The notes beneath the pieces are model-generated. The model searched no databases, was not told the origin of the DNA, and saw only the letters and a program-made list of their open reading frames with translations. Positions 11,676 to 22,537 of a DNA stretch of 64,000 nt are shown here, one piece after another (positions within the stretch are counted from its first letter, which is position 1; the number at the start of each line of letters is the position of its first letter). The position numbers and the translations under genes are program-made. The stretch comes from Datnioides undecimradiatus (Eukaryota > Chordata > Actinopteri > Lobotiformes > Datnioididae). The stretch covers positions 558,001-622,000 of the forward strand of contig WARS01000014.1 in assembly GCA_008933995.1 (NCBI GenBank), given 5' to 3'.

Positions 11676-13833
11676 CTATGACCCGGTGGACTTGGAGGAT
11701 TTCTTTTTCTGTGAAGAATTACAGAAACATTTATTAATTGAAAGAAATCAGAGCAACTGAAGAATTACCCCCCAGCACTACAACTGAGAACATGTTATTC
11801 TGATTTGACAGCAGTGCCTTCAGTCTGTAACATGTTGAAGTGGTAAGGAGGAAAAGGAAAGTGCTGTGACACCTTTTTGTGAGTGTCACTTGTGGGTGTC
11901 GGGAGGGTTTGTGTTGCTGCAGTGTCTTGGCCTGAGTCTGCTGGTTCTTCTGGGACGTCAACTGATTTCAACTTGCTTTTCTCTGTAAGGGTGAGAATAT
12001 AAAAGTGAATACAAACTCACAAAAACAGAAAACCTGCATTTTTGTCATGGTAGGTGTGACTAATCCACTCACTCTTCTTCTCTTTTTGAGGACTAGGTGT
12101 CTCAGCGTTGGCTGGAGGTAGTGGCTCTGTGTCAACTGAATCATTTTTCAGTGATGACCCCTTACTCTTTTTCTTCTTTACTTCAGTAATCTGCTCCGAC
12201 TTTTCCTCCCTGTCACTGCTTTCTGACCTCATTGTCGTTGCATTTTCCACAAGTGTTTCCTCAGATGTCTCATTATAATCAGCTTTGTCCTTTTTTTTCT
12301 TTTTCTTTTCCTTAACTATCTGCTCCGAATGTTCCTCACAGTCAGTTTTCTCCTTTTTTTTCTTCTTTGTTTTCCTTTTTTCAGCAATCTCCTCTGTGTT
12401 GTCTTCGACTTTTTCATCTATCTGCGCTGAATTTCCCTCACTGTCAGCTGTCTTTTTCTTCTTCTTTACTTTCTTTTCTTCTGCTGTCTGCTCTGATTTT
12501 TCCTCATTATCCTTTTTCTCCCTTTTCTTCTTTTTTGTTTTCTTTTCTTCATCTATTGCTTCTGCATTTTCTTTTACATTTGCAGCTGTCTGCTCTGAAT
12601 TCTCTGTGTCTTCTTCAACCCTTTGCTCAGATTTGTCCTCACTGTCATTTGTTTTTTTCTTCTTTACTTTCTTTTCTTCAGCTGCTGGCTCTGATATTTC
12701 CTCACTATCAGATTTCTCCTTTTTTTTCATCTTGGCTTTTTTTCCTTGGACAACTGGCTCTGTCATTTCCCCATTTTCATCATTCCCGTTTTTGTTTTTC
12801 TCTTTCATTTCTTCCTCTGCCTCATTCATTTTGTGATCTCCCTTTGATCCTTTTGTTTTTTTCTTGTTCTCTGCAGGTTTACCCCCAAACTCTTGCTCTG
12901 GGACCTCATTCTTTTTTTCCTCTTCACTGTCTTTATCTTTTCCATCTTCAGCAATCTCATTTGTACTCTCCTCCACGTTGTCTTCAGACGTCCCCTTTTT
13001 CTTCTTCTTCTTCTTCTTCTTGGGCTCAAATGTGGGCTCAGCAGTTTTTTCTGCACTGGGAGTCCCCGCTTTTCTTTTTTCTTTCGTTGGTGTCTGTTTT
13101 GATGGGGACAGAGTGGTTGTTGCTGGTGTGCTGTCTACAGTTTTGATGTTTTGCTCTTTACTCGGGGTGGCTGTGAAGATCACAGGTGTAGCCTTCTTGG
13201 GTGTAATACTCTTTTTTGGCGTTTCCGTCACAGTTTCCTCCTCCACCTTTTCATTCTTTTCAACCAAGTCTTTACTCTGTTTAACTGGAGTGTTATTTTT
13301 TGTGGGAGGCTTAGCCCGGGGTTTCCTCACTCTCTTTTTGGGTTGTGGTGTAGAAGTGTCCAGGGCATTGATGATGTCCATCTTGGCTACGTCGGCCTCT
13401 GTAGATGGAGTAAACACAATGAAGACATTGACCAAACACAGCTTGGTTTAAGAGAGACAGAAAAAACCTCAATGGCAACTACACAGCTACTGTACACAGC
13501 TCTGTTTATATGAAATCACAGTTTCCCATGGAGAGGTTGTTCATGGGTTGTGCTTGGTGGTTGTCTCTCTCCCTCTCAGTGAAAGGACCCAGTGCTCCCT
13601 GTCTTTTCATCTCCCAACATCACCTGCATTTTCCAGACCTCTACAGCTTCCCCACCCACCTCTTCACTCATCATTCTGTCTCTTTCTAATATGCAAAACC
13701 CCAAAACACACATTTTCCTTCTCACCTGGAATCCTACATTTTATCTGACTGTCTAAATTGTTTCAGGGCTTGGTCTGGGAATATTAGCAGTGGCAGGAGG
13801 TGAATAAGAAATATTGTTAAAAATAATAACAAA

Positions 13834-13899
<66 letters not shown>

Positions 13900-15816
13900 C
13901 CTGTCAACTGTAGGACTCGTTTCTTCCATTTCTCCACATCCAAACTGCTGTCTGAGTCTGAATTGTCTCCTCCAGCAGCCACAGTTTTGGACTTGGTTTC
14001 AGTTTTTGATTTCTTCACCTTGACGCCATTTTCTGCAGATTTACCTTCACTTTTTTTCCTTTTCACTGGCACAGGCTAAGTGACACAAAAACCTGCTTTG
14101 TTACCCTGATTTGTTCTTAAAACTAGTGATTCTACAGTCACGTTTGAAAAATAAAAAACTCACCTTTTTATGTGTCTCAGCTTTGTTTGCAGGTTTGTCC
14201 TTCTTTTTCTTTGGTGTGGCTGGATATAAACAGTGTGTAGATTGGATTAAAAATGTACTGAGCTGCACAATCAGACTGTCATCTCTTTCTTCTTTTGTGA
14301 ATGTGGTGAATCACAGAATCATGTACTTGTAACTCAAACAAGTTCGTGGAGCACTGCACAATTTACTTTACATGGTAGCTAGTTTTTGGACGGAGGAAAA
14401 ACCTAGATCATGACAAGTTGGAGGAAAGTAGAAATAAAATCTATAAAACCAAGAAGAGTCAGAGACTTGTTTAGACACTGCCTTTAGTCGGCCCCACCTC
14501 AGGTCCCTAATTAGCCAACATTTCCAGTTTTGGTTGATTTGAAAATGAAAAGACAATTCAGTCAAATTAGCAGGCTTCTGTGAGTTGAACCCTTCCCAAG
14601 CTGTGTATTTCAGGTCTTAAAGAAGAAGCGGTCATACCTTTAGCAGGAGTCGTTCCTTGTTCTTTAAAATTGGAAGGCTTGGTCGAGTCTGGCTGCTTTT
14701 TACTTTTTGAGTGACTGACAGGAATACAAAGAATAATTAACACACAGCCAACACATCAAGCAGTTTGATTTCTGCAAAGACGAGAGAAATCACACTCACT
14801 TCAACCAGGAACTGTAGATGTCCAGTAATGATGTAGATAGTTTTGCCTCCTCCTGTAGGAAAATAATAAAATCAATCAAGCACCAAACCATACAATGATT
14901 GGGCAGTTTATTAGGTGTATTAGGTGTGTGCAAGATGGGGACAAGAATGTTATTTTATGTGAATGACCTGTTCTTGCTGGCCTGCTCCAGGGAGGAAGCA
15001 GATGTACAGATACTGAAACCTGTATTACATTTGTTGAATCGGGGCTTGATAAACTGGGCTCTGACAGCTCCTCTCTGCTGCGTTACACCTCATAATGTCT
15101 GTTTAATCCTACTCTGTCTTTTACTGAAAACACTAATATAGCATTTCAGAAACAACAGTACTGACACTGGCTGTGGTTTGGCCCTCTGCAAACAGTGCAC
15201 CAGTGTTTGACAGTCACGAACCATGTGTGTTTTCCCCAAGTCACGTGTACCCAACCTGATTTTTGAACAAAAGTAAGGTCAGTCGCAGCTGCGAGTAATC
15301 CAATCATCAAATCACTATATTACAAAATAAAACTTTAATCTTGAAAGAAAAATGTTGTGATGTAATCTCATCAATCCATTTCTCAATATTTATCATTACT
15401 GCTGATAACTTTATTTAGAGCAATATGTAAGTCACATGAAACATTTGTTCAAAACAAACTTAAGACCCAGTCAACAGTGACATCACAAAATGCATAATAC
15501 TGCACGTATTAAAACGTAATTACGGAGAAAAATACCAGCAATTTGAAAACAGCGTCAAGTAAGAGTGTGATTTTCGCCTTTATAATTGATTTAAGCCTTT
15601 TCACGGCTCATAACTGCTGCATGATGAGAAACAGAATATTTCGACGTGTGTGAAGGAGTTGTGCATACTTCACAGTGGGTGGTAACAGTAAAGGCAGCCT
15701 GCCAATGCACACAAAAGCAGGCAAAAACACTGCAGGTTAATGATCAGTGCTGTCTTTTTCAACATGTTACATTGTTGTTCAGCAACTTAAACGCTGTTGC
15801 AAACGTTACACTGATT

Positions 15817-15909
<93 letters not shown>

Positions 15910-16028
15910 CCGGTGTGGACCTGTGGGCTGTGCCTCTGTAGCTCATCTGCAGCTGAGTGGAAACCATGCTCCTTCAAATGGCGGTAGATCAGCTGGATCA
16001 GCTCGTGTTTTGATGCGTTCACGGACAT
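11676..16028 (-). CDS. tcof1: treacle-like ribosome biogenesis factor
   Basis: Nucleolar scaffold that in vertebrates links RNA polymerase I/UBF to pre-rRNA processing. Eight minus-strand exons, 645 residues: 16028-15921, 14852-14800, 14714-14638, 14219-14164, 14075-13901, 13398-12073, 11982-11873 and 11708-11676. Exons 1-2 encode a LisH domain (HELIQLIYRHLKEHGF... then SLLDIYSSWL), shared by treacle and NOLC1. Exon 5 has the acidic serine cluster DNSDSDSSLD, a likely CK2 substrate. Exon 6 (442 residues) is a Lys/Glu low-complexity tract with about six degenerate units of the form EEKSEQ-x-EEKK-KKKK. The C-terminus is a short basic KKKSSKSTGS. NOLC1 is disfavoured because its conserved SRP40 C-terminal domain is absent and because neighbours (tmco6, arsi, pdgfrb) match the TCOF1 region. 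It is much shorter than human treacle (about 1,400-1,500 residues). Confidence 0.82.
13835..13897. repeat. (TC)n-(AC)n compound microsatellite at tcof1 exon 5 donor
   Basis: About 20 bases of TC followed by about 40 of AC on the + strand. On the tcof1 (minus) strand the AC part becomes TG, which begins directly after the exon 5 donor (GTAGGTGTGTG...). Confidence 0.95.
15820..15909. repeat. (TG)n microsatellite beside tcof1 exon 1
   Basis: A nearly pure TG tract of about 88 bases. It lies in tcof1 intron 1, about 12 bases past the exon 1 splice donor; on the transcribed sense strand it reads as CA repeats. Confidence 0.97.
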
Positions 16029-16203
16029 ACTCGACACTCGAAGAAACCGACAGATAAACACACAGAAGTAGCGACAAACAGTATTGTTATATTAAAACTG
16101 GTAACATAGTGCACAGACTGGCTGGTACTCTACTAAAACACGCATGTGAGCACATCGACCTTTCACCTCAGGATGTCGTTCCGTTTCCCGTTGCAAAGCA
16201 CCA

Positions 16204-16216
16204 TGGGAGCTGTAGT
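16204..16216 (-). promoter_or_regulatory. ZNF143/STAF-type promoter element upstream of tcof1
   Basis: The minus strand reads ACTACAGCTCCCA, an exact fit to the ACTAYRNNNCCCR core of the SBS/ZNF143 motif that recurs in vertebrate housekeeping promoters. It lies about 180 bases upstream of the tcof1 start codon and in the tcof1 orientation. Confidence 0.6.
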
Positions 16217-16399
16217 GCCACTGTGAAACGGCCTCAGTTCGCCCGCTGGCACAGTTTGAGTTTGTGGTAAGTTTGAGGATTGTGATCATCCCAACGGTAT
16301 TTCAACTGACAGAGGTTTTGCAGCATTAACTTGGCAAGTAAGGTAAAGTAAGGTAAGGTAAAGGGTGCTAAGAAAGCTCAGCACATTCAGTGTGTCAAG

Positions 16400-17135
16400 G
16401 TGCATCAAGCCCAGAGATTTTGGACAAGCTGCAAGAGCCAGGTACATCATTTCTCAGACGCCAGTGAGGATGGGTACGGCACAGTTTCATATTTAAGACT
16501 GCAAAACAACAAGAAAAAGATTTATTTTAGGAAAGGCACGAGTTGCATTAAAAAAGATGACAGACAGTACAACAGTGCTAAAGTATATTAGAAATGAGAC
16601 AAAGCGCTTTCACAGCTTTTGCCATTATAAGAGAAGCCACCATCCTTTCACCACGGAGACATGTTGACACAAGTGACTTGTGCACCAAATGACTTTGGAC
16701 ACAAGTTCAGTTTCTCTCGGATCTATTTTGGCGAAGATGGATTAAGGAATACTCACCACTGTTACAGGAATGACAATGGTGGACAATGGTGGCCAAAGGA
16801 AAAAGGAAGCTTTGTTGCAGGAGATGTCATCATTGCGGTGGATTTGCTGCTCCTCGTGGATCCTGGTTGCTGGGGAGGAAAATGCAGACCTTTCCTGATG
16901 CACAAGGACTGGTGCAGTCTGTTACAGTACAGACCAAGTGCAACATTCTGGAGTGACAAAGATCTGTCTTCTCCAGGAAGCTGATTAAAGACTGATGTAA
17001 AATCAATGTGATCCTATGGACACAGAGATGAACTTTATAGACTGAAATACATACTGTGGGTTTGTTATTTGTGATCTGGTTTGTATGATTTTGAATAGTT
17101 ATGTTATTTTACAGTAACAATTAGGGGCCAGTGTG
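16400..17135 (+). mobile_element. decayed BEL/Pao LTR retrotransposon fragment
   Basis: Two separated pieces of a BEL/Pao polyprotein, same strand. At 16440-16505 the frame reads QVHHFSDASEDGYGTVSYLR, the signature of the region after reverse transcriptase (RNase H-like/peptidase A17 annotation) in Pao elements. At about 16775-16985 there are pieces of the integrase C-terminal domain: GDVIIAVD, then CWGGK, then after a frame change LVQSVTVQTKCNILE. The sequence between is far too short to hold an intact integrase, so the copy is internally deleted, and it has at least one frameshift and a premature stop. The AATTAGGGGCCAGTGTGTTG stretch at about 17118-17137 resembles the polypurine tract/3' LTR boundary of these elements; an LTR may continue to the right. 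No intact element is present. Confidence 0.75.
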
Positions 17136-17152
17136 TTGTAGCCAATGGTGAT

Positions 17153-17175
17153 GTGTGTGTGTGTGTGTGTGTGTG
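17153..17175. repeat. (GT)n microsatellite
   Basis: About 11 GT units just downstream of the BEL/Pao fragment, possibly inside its LTR. Confidence 0.85.
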
Positions 17176-17615
17176 CAATAAATATGTGTTGTGGTGTGAT
17201 AGTGGGTTGATATGTTGGTCAGCAGGAAGGGGAGAAGAGTGAAGCAGAAGCCACACAGTTTTTCAACCCTGTGTGATCATGTTGCATCAGAGGGCTACTG
17301 TTTGTTGTTATAGGCTCATCCATTTTTAATTTAATATAAAACCATATAAAATGAAAAAATATACTGGAAGAGTCTTTTTAGGGTTCTTTGCAGTTTTTTG
17401 CGTGGATGGGTCATAATGTAGCAGTATTTCGCAGTAGACAGATCTTAGATTGGTAGTGATCTGTTTCACTTTCTTGGTCTTAGTGAGCAATCAATCAAGC
17501 AGCAGCGTTCTGGTCCATTTTACATCAATTTCAGCTCAGTTGCCTGTTCTGCCCCAGGAAAGAAACCTGACATCTCTGAACAGACACTCCCTTAAACCAG
17601 TCAAGGCCTGTACAA

Positions 17616-18635
17616 TGTGGATCATTCTACTCACACTGGTAATTTACCCCAGGCAATCTGATTTCACTGGAAGAGACCATGTTTGTGATTAATGGTGGTA
17701 TGAGGACTTTCTGAAGCAGCTACCTCAGAATTGCTTCTTCAGGATGTTTTCTTTGTGGTTTACCTTTGGAAAGCTTTATGATCTTTGATGGTTCTGCACA
17801 ATCGCAAATGTCTGTCTAGATCTAGTAAAAGCAACAATAATGTAAAATAAATCCTGATCTGACAGCTTGGGATAAGAACAAGTTTAAAGAACAATGCCTA
17901 TTCCAATAATTAATTCATTTTTGTTTTGTTGTTCATTGAACTACAATTCTTTTAGCCATTTTATTTCAAATTCCATTCAAATTAAAACATTTAAAAAATC
18001 TTTCAGTTCCAGAAAAAAACCTGACTTCTGTCTTGGATAACAAAGATCCTCTCAAATAAAACAGTATGGCAGTGGAGATGATGGATGTATTTGGACCCAA
18101 GTGCCCCACTTTCCTTCCACTGTTGAAACCCATGCAGGTAGGTGCCTCTAGATGTGAATAAATGTTACTGTGTTAAGGATTATTCTGTCCTGTGGGTATT
18201 GTACCTATTTGCCAGCCAGTCTCCTGTGGACCTGAACAGGATGAGTGGAAACAGAAAATAGGCAGATGGATGGAAAGGAAACTCTAATTACATCAGCATG
18301 TTGTCTGTAGTTCCTGTTAAAGGTGCTACGCATCAAATTAAAACAGTGATACACTTTGTTTTATAACCACCAAAACAAGTCTTGACATATCCAGCTGTGA
18401 TGACTGTGCGCACACACTAAAAGGTGAGAAACGAAATTAAGCTGCCAACATAGACCACTGGCTCATACTTGAGGAAATGACCCTGAAATTATCCCGTAAT
18501 TCTGAAAATAAACCACCTCATCTTTTATCCTTCTAGTCAGCATTTCAACTGCTACGCTCGTGGCTCTGGGTTTCTTGACTCAGCTCTCTTTTTTAATCTC
18601 TTCATGTTGGAACCATCCTTCAACCCCAGAGCCAG
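17616..18635 (+). pseudogene. possible small membrane-protein gene or its remnant (unrecognised)
   Basis: Three fragments on the + strand look exon-like. (a) ATG at about 17616 begins MWIILLTL, ending at a possible donor GTAATT. The frame runs on to a TAA at 17690-17692 and then, still in frame, to WWYEDFLKQLPQNCFFRM. (b) 18065-18137 lies between AAAACAG and GTAGGT and reads YGSGDDGCIWTQVPHF in one frame. (c) 18537-18635 lies between TTCTAG and GTAATC, is phase 1 on both sides, and reads ATLVALGFLTQLSFLISSCW, a convincing single TM span. Fragments b and c are phase-compatible (1 to 1). No family is recognised. It may be a short type I membrane protein, a pseudogene or chance. Confidence 0.25.
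18212..18277 (+). mobile_element. L2-like 3' tail scrap
   Basis: CTCCTGTGGACCTGAACAGG followed by ATGAGTGGAAACAGAAAATA and GGCAGATGGATGG parallels the CCTGAACAGGATAAGNGG...ATGGATGGA tail of fish L2-like elements, in more diverged form than the copy at 3.4 kb. Confidence 0.5.
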
Positions 18636-19004
18636 GTAATCCACAAATCAGAAACGAAAAATCAGAAACTGCCAGGAAGGTTGATCTCTCGTCAGTTGTG
18701 TGTTGTTTTTTCTGTTTAGTTCTTCATTTTTTTGATGGCTGGTTGGTTTGGGAAGGTATTAAAGGTATCTGAGCCCAACAGGCTTTCAGGCAGCAGATCT
18801 GAGAGAGCTGCTGGTGGTGAAACCTTGGGTCCAACTAGAGGAGAGTACTGGGTAAGCGGAGGGTCAGCAGGAGCAAACTCCTGAAAGAGTCCCATTCATG
18901 TAAAACCAGGAAAGGAAAGCAGAGTGTATTCCAAACTCAACGTCAAGGCTCAGTGGGTCTCACCAAGCTTGATTTCACCATCTTTAACACCCAGTCTCAC
19001 CCCA

Positions 19005-19029
19005 AAACACACACACACACACACACACA
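19005..19029. repeat. (AC)n microsatellite
   Basis: About 12 perfect AC units in the spacer between tcof1 and arsi. Confidence 0.9.
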
Positions 19030-20780
19030 GGTTATGAGGCTGACTCAGCTCCCAGAGTTGATTGGACAGACCACCAAAGTTTTATAGGATACCTATTGGT
19101 AAAAAGAGAAATAAAATATTTCCTCAGCCAACATTTCCTGTAAATGTCAAAATATATTGAACTAATTACAGATGCACGCTAATAAGCTTTTAGGAAAGTG
19201 AGGTAGGGTCAGAGGAATACCTTTACACCTTTGAGCTCATGAAAAAAAAAGCATTTCCCTTGGCTTTGATGACACATTGCAGTAAAAATGACTGGGATAT
19301 TTGTCCAGGTTTCCCTTGTAAATGGCACTCTGTTTCACAGGAACTAAATCTACTTTACATTCCACACGTTTAGCAGCTCACATCTGCACTCACTCTGCAG
19401 GTAATTACCACGGCCGGCAAGATTTGTTATTACTGGGGACACTTTACTGAGTCACTACTTGTTCAGCAATAAAATTATTTTTAAGTAGAAGATTTTAAGA
19501 TTGATTAATATTCCCATTTATCTCCATAAAACCCCTTTTAAAAGATTATGAAAGATTGGTTTGTTGATTACAAAGCAAAAGCCCTTTGGATAAATTTCAA
19601 ATCCACAAAGTTACATTATGATTGTTCATTGAGTCTCTTCCAGCTGTCCATCCAGGTGGCTTCGCTGCTGGGTCATAATGAAGTGTTGTGTCTGACCTTC
19701 CTGTACAGGTGCTACTGCGGCTCCGCTAGAGCCAAATCAAATACACCTTTAGCCATGTGCCGAGGCTAGTGCTGGAGCCCTGGACTGCTGCCCCCCACCT
19801 GATATGACATGATGTGTCGAAACACTTCTTTGTTGTGCTGCAGATATAAAGTAGAGAAGGTTGTGGCTGTTGAAACATCACCAGTAAATCAGATTAACTG
19901 CATCCTTATTGCACTTTATCACAGAGAAAACAACCAACAAAACAACAAAACAAGCCAAGCTGTCAGCCTTAGCTAAAACAAACTAAATTTACTTACAGAT
20001 TTAGACATTTAGCAAAATAGACCTACGACATTTTATCTGAACTGGACTGAACTAAAGAAATAACCAAAGGAAGGTTTTCTGTTTTTTTTCTAGTTAAAAG
20101 TTGTTTTTCCATACCATAACTTCCCATCACATTCCCTGAAGATTATCCAAAACCAGACTGCTACATCTGCATTTGTAGGTATTTACACAGGTTCTATGGC
20201 AAATATTTGTAATATTTCAGGTGTTAGTTTAGTTAGTAAATTAACCTTAAAGGGTGTAAAATGAGGGCATTACCAAATCTGTGACACAGTTTGAAAACTT
20301 GAACATTTTTCCTCCCATGTTCAGCTTTGTCGGAAAATTGGCTGTTTGAAAGTCTTTACATTTGCATCAGCCAAGCCTGTTAAACAGAGACAGAAATATG
20401 AGTGGTTTTTTTTACCCAAAATTACCCCTGATTTGATGCAATGATGTTGAAAATATGACAACAGATGTAAAAAGAGATGTTGAGCAAACTCTTGAAACAA
20501 AGGTACTTTTGTATATACAGTAGAAAAGGGGCAACAAGCTGAATATAGAACCTCTGTACTATTGAAGTACAGAAGTTGGCACACAGGAAGAGAGAAAGCC
20601 TCCATCCAGTTTGACTCAGATTAGAAAATTGGGGTAAGAGGGGAAGTAATGTGCAGGTTTACTGGCAGGGCTGAGTTGATTAAAAAGGGGTTAGTGTTCA
20701 TGGTGAAGGGGAGCAGCCGTATTCAATAACAGCGCCTCTTCCTTTAGCCAAAGCCAACATCTGGTGCCAACTGACACAGA

Positions 20781-20785
20781 GCAGC

Positions 20786-20819
<34 letters not shown>
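20781..20819. repeat. (GCA)n trinucleotide repeat
   Basis: About 13 GCA units with one GCG interruption. It is not inside any supported exon. Confidence 0.95.
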
Positions 20820-22437
20820 CCCCACAGTCTCTGCTTCCCTTTCAACTCATTATTGGTTTTCACAGTTCCACCAGAAAAAAAGCTTGGAACCTGGTTGGAA
20901 AAGTGACATTAAGACAGAGTTGATAAAACATAATCCTGCTTGATCAAACACATATGCGTGTATACTGCTTTTACGTTTTGTTCTTTAAGTTCACTCTGAA
21001 ACTGACAGTAAGAAAATGTAACCACAGGAAGTGTGATGAAGGTTCAACTCAAGGTTTTTTGAGCTACTAGTGCCTCGCCCTAACTTCATACATGAGACTC
21101 TCTGGGTTAAAGTAATGAGCTCCCTCTGGATGAAACCATGCTTTGATTGCATTTTATAGATCCACTCAATTAAGAACTGTACATACAAGGAAAAGGTGTT
21201 AAGACAGTGTTACGATGTTCCACCACACTTTGTTCACATCCTCTGGAGGAAATTGGATAGACAAGAAGGGTAACTGATGTGGAAAACTTGAACTTTTATC
21301 TTTACTTTCATGAATAAAAGATTAAACTAAAAAAAAAAATACTTTTTTCATACTTGAAGATGAGATGAGTTGATGAGTTTAACAACACAAATCTGTCGGC
21401 AGTGAAGATCCTGGGGCACGGGAAGAGTAGCTGAACTTAAAATACATTCAGTATAAATTACATTCAGTCAGACATATACAAAATGACCTAGATCATACAG
21501 GATGACATATTAACACCACCCACAAAGGAGGCTGACAATGACAATGTGTGTTACTCAATAACATTTTTACTTCCAGACAAGGACCTCAAAACATAAAACA
21601 TGCTGAATGCATGAGACTCCTCAGGTCAGTGACATACATGTCCAATGCATAAATTCAAACATTCATATAAGAAACAGATTCAAACTAATGTATACAGCGC
21701 TTTCTCATAGAGCCTCAGAAAAGTCCATCTCCATTTCGTAATGATACATTTTCAACTCAAATGATAATATATAGTTACTGAGAAGAGTGTAGTAAGGACA
21801 GTATTTACATTGAGAATGGCAAGAAATAGAAATCAAAGAGATTAAATAAGAGTCTGAGAATGTGATCTGGAGACCTGAACTTAAAATTTCCATGGAGTCA
21901 CATTTGGGGCAAGAACTGAGCGTGACTGGTTCATTAAACTAGAGTCAACTTCTTAAACATACGTGATGGGACCGCTTACTGTGTTTGAAACAAGCTGTTA
22001 CTGGAATTAGATCAGCTGTGGTCGAAAAGAATGCTGACAGATTAATATGTTTTTTATTCTTAGTTGATTCTGACATTCAGCAGCAGTCCAAAATAAGTTA
22101 CTACAAACAAATGACTGAAAATAACCTCCAAAAACCAAATACAGTGTTTGTTCAACATTTTAGGTTCAGTGATAGCCCCATCCATCCCCATCCAGTTCAA
22201 AAAATGGATGAGCAAATGTGTGATGTTAGCTGTAATATAAACCTATCAATGTCTTTTCAGGCTTCAGACTTCAGACGAGTACACGGACACATACTGGTGT
22301 TAATATTTGTGCATGTACAGTTGTTGTTGACCCGGTGAGCTGCCGCAGTTACACCTCTGACCAACAGAAAACAGATGAGTCACAACTCATAAGTGTGGCT
22401 GCCCAAAGACCTGGAGACTCCTACTTTTCCTGGCAAA

Positions 22438-22468
22438 ACACACACACGCACACATGCAAACACGTGCG

Positions 22469-22535
<67 letters not shown>
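22438..22535. repeat. (CA)n microsatellite
   Basis: A degenerate CA start followed by about 32 perfect units from 22472. It creates artefactual His-Thr and Cys-Val open frames on both strands. Confidence 0.95.

Positions 22536-22537
<2 letters not shown>

Noticed and set aside
12285..13451. Several long Phe/Ser/Leu-rich + strand frames
   Set aside because: They are antisense shadows of the Lys/Glu-rich tcof1 exon 6 (AAG/GAA codons read backwards as CTT/TTC).
11676..16028. Alternative identity NOLC1 (Nopp140) for the LisH gene
   Set aside because: NOLC1 has a conserved SRP40 C-terminal domain that is absent here; the gene ends in a short KKKSSKSTGS and lies among 5q31-q33 neighbours, which fits treacle.
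15646..16061. Cys-Val and His-Thr open frames on both strands
   Set aside because: Produced by translating the TG/CA microsatellite; only the tcof1 exon 1 portion (15921-16028, minus) is coding. The same applies to 22335-22703, 13814-14072 and 39185-39470.
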